A stretch of DNA of 22,565 nt from Chara braunii. Lineage: Eukaryota; Streptophyta; Charophyceae; Charales; Characeae. The position numbers were made by a program, and so were the translations under genes. This document shows positions 1 to 8,769 of this stretch, piece by piece. The notes under the pieces were generated by a model. That model searched no databases and was not told where the DNA came from. It was given only the letters and a program-made list of their open reading frames with translations. How positions within the stretch are numbered: the first letter of the stretch is position 1; every line of letters starts with the position of its first letter. Location: positions 2,237,881-2,260,445 of the forward strand of contig BFEA01000218.1 of the NCBI GenBank assembly GCA_003427395.1. The letters run 5' to 3'.

Positions 1-200
1 GGGAGGAGTTGACCGGGCGTTGACCAGAGCGTTGACCAGAGGGTTGACCAAGGGTTGACCAGGCGTTGACCAAGGGTGTTGACCAAGCGTTGACTGGGGG
101 TTGCCCGCGTTGGCTCGGCGTTGACCAAGGCGTTGACCGAAGCTGCTGCTGACCAAAATTTTGACCAAGCTGGAGTTGGTGATACCTCGTTGACCCCTCA
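1..200. repeat. Degenerate ~12-bp tandem repeat of TTGACC motifs
   Basis: I count twelve TTGAC[C/T] hexamers between positions 9 and 195, many spaced 11-13 bp apart, with a loose unit like GGGTTGACCAAG. The array decays toward its right end. TTGAC[C/T] is the core of the plant W-box bound by WRKY factors; that is known biology, and any function here is inference. The array lies upstream of the gypsy Gag region and may be part of that element's leader or LTR. It continues off the left edge. Confidence 0.8.
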
Positions 201-916
201 GCCTATCCCCTTACCCTGTAGGTGTGCACACCCCTATGGTACTTGCTGAGTTAAGTCTGTCTGTCTTCCTTTCTGGATTGAGTCTCTTTTGTCCTAGGTG
301 TTAGGACTCTGTGGATGAAGGATAGGGCCTTGCTGCCAAACCTGCACGGGACTTATTAGGACCAAAGCTCTACTCTGGCACTTGGAGACCTGGGCATGAG
401 CGGCGAGCGCTCGTTAAACAACTCGTCTAGCCCAATGACCGGTACTGTCCGGCAGGTCTACTGAGTTCAGTGTAGAGGGTCTGAACTCCGAGCTGTGGGC
501 TGAAACGAAGGCCGTCTGTAAGTGTTGAGGCCTGGTTGAACCACTCCCCTACCGGACCTAGTAAGGTTGATGATCTGTGTCTGACGACTCGACTGTCCCG
601 AGGGATACGAACCCCTCCAAGGACCGGTACAGACCGGCGGGCTGCTCGGTGTGGCACAGTAGGCTGGAACGACTGAGTTGTGGGCTGAAATCGCCAGGAA
701 GAACTACACTGATCACGTCGTCCTGACTGCGACGTTAAAAAATTCTTGAGGAGTTTGAAGGATCTCCATAAATGCCTCCTGATCAGCTATTAGTTTAGTA
801 GTGACAACCTTATAGTAGTTGTGAGTAGTGGATCTTAGAAAGTCAGTCAGTAGGTTAGTGTGTCCGGGTAGGTCCAAGTGGTGAGGAGTGGGACGTTGTC
901 GTACACCAACACCACG
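201..916. other. Non-coding leader upstream of gypsy Gag
   Basis: No convincing coding region is seen. A short direct repeat, GAG(C/T)TGTGGGCTGAAA, occurs at 490-505 and 675-690. I looked for the usual chromovirus primer-binding site (TGGTATCAGAGC) and for sequence shared with the region after pol, and found neither. The 5' LTR boundary and PBS are therefore either outside the window or too decayed to read. Confidence 0.5.
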
Positions 917-2922
917 ATGGATGACTATCCGATGTATGGGTTGCTGGTTGGGTTCTCTCTCTGGGGGACCCTCTGGCGTCTCCTCTTTCCTTTGGTTTTC
1001 TGGCCCACTTTTACGTGTAGAGTAGGGCCTACTCGTGGTGGTACTTCTACCAACCCCTACACGAAGAAGGAGGAGGAGAAGATGGCCGCCATCCTACAGG
1101 AGAGAAAGGAGAAGAACATGCGGCCAAACTGAAGAAGATGGAAGAAGAGATGGCCAGGGAGAAAGAGAGGTTGAAGAAGGAAGAAGAAGAAAAGATGAAG
1201 GCGGTGGATGAAGAAAAGGAAGGTCTGCCACTGCAAAAGAGTAGTGGGCAGTCCAGTAGCAGTAATGGTGGGGACCTGAAGAAGAGGATATCCGAATGGG
1301 TTGCCAATCTGTCTGTGGGAGAAGAGGAAGAAGTCAGCATGTATATCCCGCAGGATCAGCAAGAGGCTGCCATGAGGGCTTGGGATGCAGAGAAAGATCC
1401 CCTCAGATGACAGGCGTTGGAAGACGATAAGAGGATGGAGTGGAAATTAGCAGTGATGAGGGAGAAGAAGAGGAGAGTTGACAGGGCAGCGGAGTCGGCG
1501 GAAGAATTAGAGGAGGTGAAAAAGCTAGAAGAGCACGTAGCCGCCCAGACTGAACTCCCAGCCTAGATGCGAGTCATAGCTCGAAGCGTTGCACGCCTGA
1601 CACAGATTCAGACGGACCAATATGAGTTTAGTAGGAGCCAACACATAGTTGTGCGCTCGATAAAGTTGGGCTTTCGGGACTTCGCTCGTGAGTTGGTAGG
1701 CGCTGTTGGAGCCGAGGTGGGGCACCGCCTCGACAAGACCGAACGGTTTTGTGCTGGCGCCATTGAGGGCGTCAAGGCAGCAACCCCCAAGGAGGAGGAA
1801 GCACATCCTCCTCACCGAGAACCAGTCAAGGTCAAATTCCCTGATTCCTACAACGGAAAAAGGGAAGAGAACTTTGACAATTGGGAAGCTAACGTTAAGA
1901 CCTATGTGCACTTGCAACAGGTCTCCCCGGATCAACAGGTTTTGATTGCGATTCACACGCTGAGAGATGAGGCCGCCAGTTTCGCAAGGTCCCTAGTGCG
2001 GGCTGCCAACTGTAGTGATGATCCCGTTGCGTACTCCTCATTTACGTCCCTCACCGAATTCCTGAAGTTGCTGCGCGAGCGATTTGCTGATGTCGCTCGC
2101 AGTGTCAAGGCCTCAGACAAGCTCCAAACCATCCATTCTCGTAAATGGAAGAGTGCCAGGACACTCAANGGTACAATGGATGAGTTGGTGGCNGTCCCTN
2201 ACCANGGGGTCACAGAGGGCCAGTTGGTCAANCTCTTTTACCGGGCTATGCCCGAAGCCTTTCGAGGGCAGTTCTTCGCGAAGAGCGAAGACCCTGCCAC
2301 CACTTACGATTCCCTTAGCCGTGAGGTGGTGGCTTTTGAAGCGAAGTCAGTGTCCCTGTCTACCTTCCGGCATAAGGATTTGGACAAGGGAAAGCAATGG
2401 AAAGGCCGCACTATCTCATGGCAGGTAAAGACCAAGGATAGTCTTGTCCTAACTCTAGACGAGGGTAGTGTGGATGAGATCCCCTACGATCAAATTGAGT
2501 GAGGATTAGAGGAGGAGAACAGCAGTGTGGGCCAGGGGAGATCCTACGCTGCTATCGCGGCTGGAGGGAGGCCGCAAGGAGGAAGAGGCCAGGGCCAAGG
2601 GGGCCGGGCCTCAGGGAGCCGATCCCAGGGCGATCAGGGGGTTGGCGACAGAGGAGGAAACCGCCAAGCAGGAGGCAGGGGTCAAGGACCCCCACAAAAC
2701 CGTCCTAGGAATAGGTCTCCCTACAGGGTAGGAGGATGGCACCCAGGGCTACCGCAGGGTAGACCTTGGGAATCTTTGGGTCTGGACCGGGCTTTATGGC
2801 AACAACGATTGGACCGGGGCCAGCGCATTTTCTGCGGGGACCTGGGCCACATCATCAAATATTGTCCTAAGTACAGAGAGACCCGAACGGCTGCCCAAGG
2901 GTCAAAAGGCAGCCGCCGGTAG
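917..2922 (+). pseudogene. gag: Ty3/gypsy Gag polyprotein, broken
   Basis: Gag would form the particle that packages the element RNA. From the ATG at 917 there is a short N-terminus with a hydrophobic stretch of roughly 25 residues rich in Leu, Phe and Trp. A Lys/Glu-rich predicted coiled coil follows, crossing a frame slip near 1110 (one base apparently missing in an A run). The frame continues through a TGA at 1408 and a TAG at 1564 into a capsid-like domain (about 1840-2400) with an NWEANV-type helix and a DEAASFARSL segment. After a TGA at 2500 comes a Gly/Arg/Gln-rich RGG-like tail and a CCHC-type zinc knuckle (2824-2865) ending in a TAG at 2920. The first Cys of the knuckle is Arg (CGC at 2824). 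The start is chosen as the first ATG of the hydrophobic leader; an upstream GTG-like start at 878 is unlikely in a eukaryote. Confidence 0.85.
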
Positions 2923-3248
2923 GGGTAGCAATTGCCCCTACCACTAGGCCATGTGGGGAAAATAGCGCTAGCCGGCAGGAGACTCCCACACCACATGTAC
3001 CTATGGCAGAGGTTGCAGGCCGGTGTCTAGACAGCTGTCCCGAAACTGCTTGTGTTAGAGTTCTGCTAGACACCTCCCTCACAGGCGTGGTCGAAGAGTT
3101 GAAGGAGAGGATGCCCGCCTTGGCCAAGATGAAGAAGGAGAATAAAGGGCAGCTTATATTGCTAGATACAGAGNTTTTTAGAAGTAGAGTAGGGGCCCTA
3201 GTAGACTCAGGGGTCACTCGCAGCTATATTAGTAGGAAAGCGCTGTAG
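2871..3248 (+). pseudogene. pol: Pol, N-terminal part with aspartic protease active site
   Basis: This frame opens after a TAA at 2868, overlaps the end of Gag by 52 nt in the -1 frame, and runs to a TAG at 3246. The retropepsin catalytic triplet Asp-Ser-Gly is at 3204-3212 in the context ALVDSGVTRSYIS, the expected Ty3/gypsy pattern (usual form LVDSGAT). Retropepsin is a dimeric aspartic protease that cleaves Gag-Pol. The stop at 3246 separates the active site from the rest of the domain, which continues in the same frame. An ambiguous base at 3174 leaves one codon unresolved. Confidence 0.85.
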
Positions 3249-4016
3249 AAGTTGAGGCTGAGACTTAAAGTCCAGAAACTGATTTACCCCATAGTTAGTA
3301 TCCTCGCGGACAACTGTACCATGGTTGTAGAGGATTATGTAGAGGGAGTCCAGGCGTATTTCCGCCTAGAGAAGGATGGGAAAGTGGAGAAGGTTCTCCA
3401 CTCCCTGACTCTCATCGTAGAAGACAGCCTCCCATTTGATATTGTGTTGGGAATGGATTGGGGAGTGGCAGTCGGGGCCACGCTCCATTTGAAGGAGCAC
3501 GAGTGTAGGCTCCCTAGTTCTGCGGGCGAGGCTAAGACTGCCCGCTTGTTCCATGTGTCAGGAGTAGAGAATTCCTTGGCGCATTCCTGCCTTAGTGCCC
3601 CCGCGTTCGCCAGATTGGTGAAAAAGGAAAAACTGGAGGAACACGTTTTTGTTGCCTATGTTAGGCCAGTGAATGAGCCTACGAAGGAGAAGCTGATGGA
3701 CCCTGCGATTGCCAAGCTGCTGGAAGAGTTTAGAGATTTGACTGAGCCGCCGACAGGCACGGTGCCGCGGCCCATCCAGCACCGTATTGAGATAGAGCCT
3801 AGCAGTAGAACTCCTAAGGGTGCGGTGTACAGGATGTCCCCGATGGAGTTAGAGGAGTTTCGCAAGCAGTTAGACGAGCTCCTCGAGAAGGGTTGGATTA
3901 GGCCCAGTTCGTCTCCTTTCGGAGCGCCTGTCCTCTTTGTTCCTAAGAAAGAGGGAGAGCTGAGAATGTGCAGAGACTATAGGGGTCTGAATGCTATTAC
4001 GGTAAAGAGTGCTTAG
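3249..4016 (+). pseudogene. pol: Pol, protease C-terminus and reverse transcriptase N-terminus
   Basis: In frame with the previous segment. It contains the protease C-terminal signature DIVLGMDWG (near 3438-3465), typical of Ty3/gypsy, then a linker. The RT fingers region follows, with [25 protein letters not shown] and [11 protein letters not shown] motifs at the C-terminus. It stops at TAG 4014, directly before the PLPR motif that normally continues the same RT domain, so the stop interrupts a domain and is not a natural end. Confidence 0.9.
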
Positions 4017-4475
4017 CCACTGCCGAGGGTAGACGATCTCTTAGATCGAGTGCAGGGGGCCAAGTATTTCTCTAAGATAGATTTAAAGTCCGGATATCAT
4101 CAAATAGAGGTACATCCTGATGATCAGTATAAAACAGCTTTCTGGACTAGGTACGAGCATTATGAGTTTATAATGATGCCCTTTGGACTAACCAATGCTC
4201 CAGCTACGTTCCAGCGCTGTATGAACGATTTGTTTAGACCGTGGTTAGATAGATTTGTTATAGTCTACCAAGATGATATTCTAGTGTTTAGAAGGACCCT
4301 TGAAGAGCATCAGGGTCATCTCAGGCAGGTCTTGGAGAAACTGAGCGAAGCTAACTTCAAGATCAATGCGAAGAAGTGCGATTGGGCGAAGACCCAAGTT
4401 TTGTATTTAGGCCACGTCTTAGACGGAGACGGCGTTAAGCCAGAAGATAGCAAGATCTCAGCGATTAGAGATTGA
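4017..4475 (+). pseudogene. pol: Pol, reverse transcriptase palm
   Basis: Continues the RT in the same frame. It shows the catalytic motif A region KIDLKSGYHQI, the FGLTNAPATFQR motif, and the catalytic YxDD box as VYQDDIL, so all three metal-binding aspartates are present. A KCDW...YLGHVL motif follows, typical of the RT thumb boundary. The segment ends at TGA 4473, between RD and PTP, where Ty3/gypsy polymerases usually carry a conserved tryptophan. That suggests a TGG-to-TGA transition, which is inference from family consensus. Confidence 0.92.
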
Positions 4476-4805
4476 CCCACGCCACGTACGCTGACAATGT
4501 TGCGCTTGTTCCTGGGCTTAACTAATTACTATAGGAAGTTCGTGAGGAACTTCTCCACCATCGCTGCGCCCCTTCGCAGATTGCTGAGGAAAGAGACAAT
4601 CTGGAAGTGGGACAAGGACTGCACATCTGCCATGAAGAAGCTCAAGCAGGCATTGATAGAATATCCAGTCCTTAAAGTCGTCGATCCGTCTTTGCCTTTT
4701 GTCGTCACGACCGATGCGAGTCAATACGACATAGGTGCAGTGTTACAGCAAGACGATGGCAATGGGTATAGACCCGTAGAGTTCATGTCCGCTAGAATGC
4801 CTTAA
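4476..4805 (+). pseudogene. pol: Pol, RT connection and RNase H N-terminus
   Basis: Same frame, starting just after the TGA at 4473. It shows the conserved RFLGLTNYYRKFV-type motif (here with LRLFLG), the hydrophobic connection region, and the first RNase H aspartate in VVTTDASQYDIGAVLQQ. RNase H removes the RNA strand from the RNA:DNA hybrid during reverse transcription. The segment is cut by TAA 4803, in the middle of the RNase H fold and before its catalytic glutamate. Confidence 0.9.
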
Positions 4806-5366
4806 GAGAAGGTTGCGACATCTACCTATGAGAGGGAACTCTACGCTCTCAGGCAAGCCTTAGACCACTGGAAGCACTACTTGCTTGGGAGACACTTCAA
4901 AGTCTATTCAGACCATGAAACGTTACGATGGTTAAAGACGCAGGCCAAGATGACACCTAAGCTTACTAGGTGGGCCGCAGAGATAGATCAGTACGACTTT
5001 GAGCCCAAGCCTGTCAAAGGGAAGTATAACGTAGTTGCGGACGCTCTGAGTAGGAGGGCAGATTACTTTGGGGCGATAGTGCATTACCTCGATATAGGGA
5101 AGGACCTACAGCAGAAGGTTAGGGAAGCTTACGCGCAGGACCCTATCTATAGTGAGCTCCTTAAGAGAGTCAGAAAGGCCCCAGAAAACGAACCGAACTA
5201 CTACACTACTGAAGGGTTACTTTTTGAGAAGACTAATGTGTTTGACCGCCTGTGCATCCCCAATAGCGAAGAGATTCGTAGTCTGATTTTGGGGGAATGC
5301 CACGACATGGAGGGTCATTTTGGCTGGCAAAAGACTTTAGCCAATCTAATGTGCGCGTATACCTAG
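4806..5366 (+). pseudogene. pol: Pol, RNase H C-terminus and integrase zinc-binding start
   Basis: Directly after the TAA, the frame carries the RNase H glutamate (STYERELYAL), a catalytic Asp in YSDHETLRWL, and the final Asp in NVVADALSRR, so the catalytic set is complete across the break. A tether follows, then the first half of the integrase HHCC zinc finger (HDMEGHFG). TAG 5364 falls just before PGM, where the family normally has a tryptophan (WPGM). This again fits a single G-to-A change. Confidence 0.9.
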
Positions 5367-6593
5367 CCAGGGATGAAGAATGACTGCGTAGAGTATGTTC
5401 GCAGTTGTAAGGTTTGCCAGCGTAACAAGAGTTCTACGTGCGCCCCACTAGGTCTTCTCAGACCCTTGCCCATTCCGGACCAGCCGGGGGACTCAGTGTC
5501 CATCGACTTCATGGACACTCAAGTCAAGAGCAGGCATGGCAAGAGCCAAGTCATGGTCATAGTTGACCGATTTAGTAAATACGCAGTTTTTGTTCCTTTG
5601 CCTTCAGAGGCACGAACCGATTTAGCCATACAAAGATTCTTTGACTGTTGGGTTAGTGAGAACGGAATCCCGCTGTCAATAGTTAGCGATAGAGATAGTT
5701 GCTTCACTAGCCAAAACTGGCAAGAACTCATGGGAGTGTATGGATCTAAGTTGTTGATGTCGTTCGGCCGCCATCCTGAGACTAACGGTCAGACAGAACA
5801 AATGAACAAGATCCTACAGCAAGTTCTGTGCATGTACATTAGACCAGATCAGATTAACTGGGATGAGATGTTGCCCAAAGTAGCTAGTGCGTACAATAAC
5901 AGCGTGCATTTGTCTACATGCCGCACTCCCAACGAACTGCACAAGTCCTTTCGACCGCGTAGACCGTTCGAGGGACTCAACCGGGATCAGATTCACGGAT
6001 TGCCGCCCGGGACCAGGGAGTTTGCTGTACAGCACGAGAAAGAACTAGCTACCGTGGTAGAAAACCTCAGGAAAGCCCAGCATAGGATGATAGAGCAAGC
6101 GAACAAATATCGTGGCCCCTCGCAGTTCCAGGTGGGCGACTTAGTCTGGGTCAGTTCTAAAGAGTTTGCACCTGAGGAGAACATCTCACAGAAGTTACTG
6201 CCCACATATAGAGGACCGTGGCCCGTCCTAGAAGTCAAGGGCGGTGAAGATGGACCGTCCTATTCCATAGAACTACCAGCGCACCTCCACACTTACCCAG
6301 TTTTTCATGCGTCGAAATTGTTATCTTGCCAAACTAGTGATCAGTTTCCATCTCGTAGGTCTATGATCCCACCAGATATGGATGGAAGGTACGACATCGA
6401 TGGCATAGTAGTTGAAGATGTATTCAGGACTGGAGGTAGAGGTCGTCCCCAGAAACAGTACAAGGTTCATTTTAGCTACCAAGAACCGGAAGACGACCGC
6501 TGGTTTACTAGATCTGAACTTCTAGAGACAGCTCCCGATATAGTTCGGGCCTACGAAAGGCAGCAAAGGGGTAAAGGTCCTGCCTTGGACTGA
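5367..6593 (+). pseudogene. pol: Pol, integrase core and chromodomain-like C-terminus
   Basis: The longest intact stretch (about 409 codons) ends at TGA 6591. Counting from the Met at 5373, the zinc-finger cysteines are C12 and C15. The DDE catalytic residues are D45, D106 and E142, giving the canonical 35 residues between the second Asp and the Glu. A GPF/Y-like module (YRGPWPVLEV, near residue 290) follows. The last ~60 residues (about 339-396) resemble a degenerate chromodomain (YDIDGIV ... KQYKVHF ... DRWFTRSELL), the part that guides chromovirus integration to marked chromatin. The DDE core looks intact, although the protein cannot be made from this locus because of the upstream stops. 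Confidence 0.92.
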
Positions 6594-7067
6594 AATTTTC
6601 TCGGAGGACCTCGAATTTAGGCCGGCGGGAGTGAAACGGTATTCACCAGTTCGCAGTAGCGAATGCAGATCCCAGGGCTCGATCCCTAGTTCCCCGTCTT
6701 ACCTGTGTACAATATTGATGTCAACCGATAGATTTGAACCTGCGACCTGTAGGAACGCCAGTGGTAGGTAGATTGTCGTAGAGCACAGGATAGAAGGGAA
6801 TCGAACTGTAGACCTGTAGAGTAGAAGTCTAGACAGTTCCGAAGTCGTAGCTGTAGACTGCCTGAAGGGTCAAGGTTGTAGCTGCTACTTACCTGAAAGG
6901 GCAAAGTCGTAGCTACTACAGTACCGAAAGGCCAACTTAGAGAGTTATAGAAGTGGCCTTTCGGAGTCAACCCCTGTTAAGTCGAGGCAAGTGGACAAGT
7001 GGTGGTAGTCCACCTAGCCCAGTCAGCAGTCCCAGGTAGCCCAGGCCGGTCCAGTTAAGCAAGTACC
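6594..7067. other. Non-coding region after pol, possible 3' UTR or LTR remnant
   Basis: No coding region is seen. A short purine-rich GGCGGGAG precedes a TG at about 6630 and could be a polypurine tract plus LTR start, but no matching 5' LTR is available to confirm it. A three-copy degenerate repeat lies at 6838-6936 (listed separately). Confidence 0.4.
6838..6936. repeat. Three degenerate ~32-bp tandem repeats
   Basis: Three successive units share the pattern AAGTCGTAGCTGTAG...CTGAAGGGCA, starting near 6840, 6872 and 6904. Each contains a GTAGCTNNTAC/TAG-like partial dyad. They lie in the non-coding stretch downstream of the gypsy pol stop. No function is apparent. Confidence 0.6.
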
Positions 7068-7211
7068 GTCTGGGACTGTGCACATCGTGGGCCAAGGGAT
7101 ACAGGGCAGACCAACGCAGCGCAGAAGTATAAATCAAGAGGTTGTGTCCAACCATTCATTCATTCCTGCGGATGCCATGCGGAAGCGCTGCCTCAGCAGC
7201 TTGTGCGAGGA
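7068..7211. repeat. 144-bp direct copy, left of adapter junction
   Basis: This 144-bp stretch is identical by eye to 7250-7393, with exactly the 38-bp adapter palindrome between the copies. Given the synthetic junction, the duplication is best explained as an assembly or gap-filling artefact, with only one copy in the genome. Confidence 0.9.
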
Positions 7212-7249
7212 CTGTCTCTTATACACATCTAGATGTGTATAAGAGACAG
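7212..7249. other. Nextera/Tn5 mosaic-end junction adapter (synthetic contaminant)
   Basis: CTGTCTCTTATACACATCT (7212-7230) is followed immediately by its exact reverse complement (7231-7249). This 19-bp sequence is the Tn5 mosaic end used in Nextera kits, and the head-to-head pair is the circularisation junction of Nextera mate-pair libraries. It is not genomic. Its conceptual translation on either strand contains the peptide SYTHLDVYKRQ, a known contaminant signature in predicted protein sets, so short ORFs over this region are spurious. Confidence 0.97.
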
Positions 7250-7393
7250 GTCTGGGACTGTGCACATCGTGGGCCAAGGGATACAGGGCAGACCAACGCA
7301 GCGCAGAAGTATAAATCAAGAGGTTGTGTCCAACCATTCATTCATTCCTGCGGATGCCATGCGGAAGCGCTGCCTCAGCAGCTTGTGCGAGGA
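7250..7393. repeat. 144-bp direct copy, right of adapter junction
   Basis: Second copy of 7068-7211, starting immediately after the adapter palindrome and ending where the unique sequence resumes at GTCTGCAGTG. See the left copy for interpretation. Confidence 0.9.
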
Positions 7394-8160
7394 GGTCTGC
7401 AGTGTGCCCGAAGACGAAGTGGGCAGAGAAGTGTAGTGTAGCGATAGGGTGGTGGCAGCTAGCGCTGTCATAGCCATAGCCTAGTGTGTGTGTGTTATGT
7501 ATGAACACTGAGTGTTGCGTGTGGGACATCCAGGGTGATCTCGAGTGTGAACAGGAGTTGTATGGGCGCACAGTTGCCATAGCCAGTTGGAAGAGAATTC
7601 ATATCTGGTTACGGTATCTTTGACTACTGTGTGGGCGCATGTCGCCAGTTTGCTGTATCTCTGTTTGCAAGCATGATGAAGTGTGAATAAGTCGGGTATG
7701 ATTGCAAATCGACCAATCAATCAATTATTCCAACTTTTACCAATCAACCAACAGACCGATTAAGCAATCGATTGATCGATCAATCAATCCATCGATTAAA
7801 TTTATCGATGAACTATTTTCGATCAATCTGCTGGTCAAGCGATCAATCGGTTGTTTAACATTTGAAGGAAGGTTCACAGATAATGTGGAAGGAAAACACC
7901 GAACCACTACATAAATCATAGATCTAGTATCATATTCAACCTGCCTTACGTATCAATCAAACCTAATCATCAATGCGACCGACCAATCCACCTACGGATC
8001 CTTTTGCAAAAAAAAAAGGGGGGGGGGGGAAAGAAGGGAAGAAGGGAAAAGAAGGAGGGGGGGGAGGAAGGAGGCGAAGGAAGACCGAAGGGAAAAAGAT
8101 CAACATGCCTGACTTGCAACCCTGCTCGGTTAGACGACTGATCGACCATTACAACCCCGT
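7394..8160. other. Non-coding flank with ATCAATC/CGAT low complexity and a polypurine tract
   Basis: No gene is seen. From about 7700 to 7850 the sequence is rich in CAATC, GACC and CGAT words and includes a perfect 16-bp palindrome, GATTGATCGATCAATC, at 7770-7785. At 8008-8096 an A run leads into a G run and a GA-rich tract. Very similar low-complexity sequence resumes right of the large LTR element, so this is probably the same host region interrupted by that insertion. Confidence 0.6.
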
Positions 8161-8743
8161 TGTCGGGGCAAAAACCATGACAAGGGTATCTGCCTGGTGT
8201 TTTTAAATATCGGACGATGTCTGACTTACTAAAGGGTTATCCGGGCTTCATAACTTGATGAGATAAGTTATCTGCCAAAAGTATATTCAAATCTAAACCA
8301 CAACTGAGAGGTTACGACCATGTTTTAAAAGAGGTTTGACGTCCGACCGAAAAGGCCGGATAATGATAGTGCAACCACGATGTCCTCAACCTTCATTGAG
8401 AACGCAGAGGCATGCGATCGACAGAGACTTATGACCAGACCGACCTTACCTAAAGGATGTTGCGCGGTGTAGGGCGCACATTTTTTGGTCCAGGTGAGTT
8501 ATACATGGTGGTCGTTTCATATATGTGATCATGACATGCGTGCCTTGGAACAGGGCGGCTGCCGTGTTGACGACAGCGCGACCGAGGTTGCAAAAGGGGG
8601 CAGGCGAGCGACCTACTTGGCTGCAACCCTTCATATAGGAGGGCTGTTGGTTTTGATCCATGATAATAAACAATAAAGCATCTTTTTTGTTGTGATCGTA
8701 GCCCAATACAAGGCATTATAACATTAGTGTGAGTATGAGGTGA

Positions 8744-8769
8744 GTGAGGCAGTTGATGCCTCACGTGAG
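8744..8769. promoter_or_regulatory. Conserved 8-bp stem and CACGTG G-box in 5' LTR
   Basis: GTGAGGCA (8744-8751) and TGCCTCAC (8757-8764) form a perfect inverted repeat around a 5-nt loop. It overlaps the palindrome CTCACGTGAG (8760-8769), which contains CACGTG, the core of plant G-boxes bound by bZIP and bHLH factors. Both features are kept in the 3' LTR (13698-13723), where only the loop changes (GTTGA to GCTGA). It lies upstream of the TATA box, as expected for a U3 control element. Confidence 0.5.

Larger units (their letters stand above)
917..6593 (+). mobile_element. Degenerate Ty3/gypsy (chromovirus-type) retrotransposon, coding body
   Basis: Domain order is Gag, protease, reverse transcriptase, RNase H, integrase, chromodomain-like tail, which defines Ty3/gypsy (integrase after RNase H); the tail points to the chromovirus branch. 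Gag lies mainly in one frame (codons starting at positions 1 modulo 3) and Pol in the -1 frame relative to it. In-frame stops sit at 1408, 1564, 2500, 3246, 4014, 4473, 4803 and 5364, and Gag has a frame slip near 1110. Neither LTR could be delimited. Isolated N calls (2169, 2193, 2200, 2205, 2232, 3174) suggest that reads from related copies were merged. The element is inactive as assembled. Confidence 0.9.

Noticed and set aside
1047-1362. Minus-strand Ser/Phe-rich ORFs opposite Gag
   Set aside because: Shadows of the GA-rich coiled-coil coding sequence.
6720-6775. tRNA-like B-box (GGTTCAAATC on the minus strand) near 6731-6740
   Set aside because: The T-arm stem does not pair and no cloverleaf can be drawn; treated as chance.
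7134-7441. Short ORFs on both strands containing the SYTHLDVYKRQ peptide
   Set aside because: They translate the synthetic mosaic-end junction and duplicated flanks; not genes.
1-7700. LTR pair for the gypsy element (5' leader compared with post-pol sequence)
   Set aside because: No shared terminal sequence could be found by eye; boundaries left open rather than guessed.
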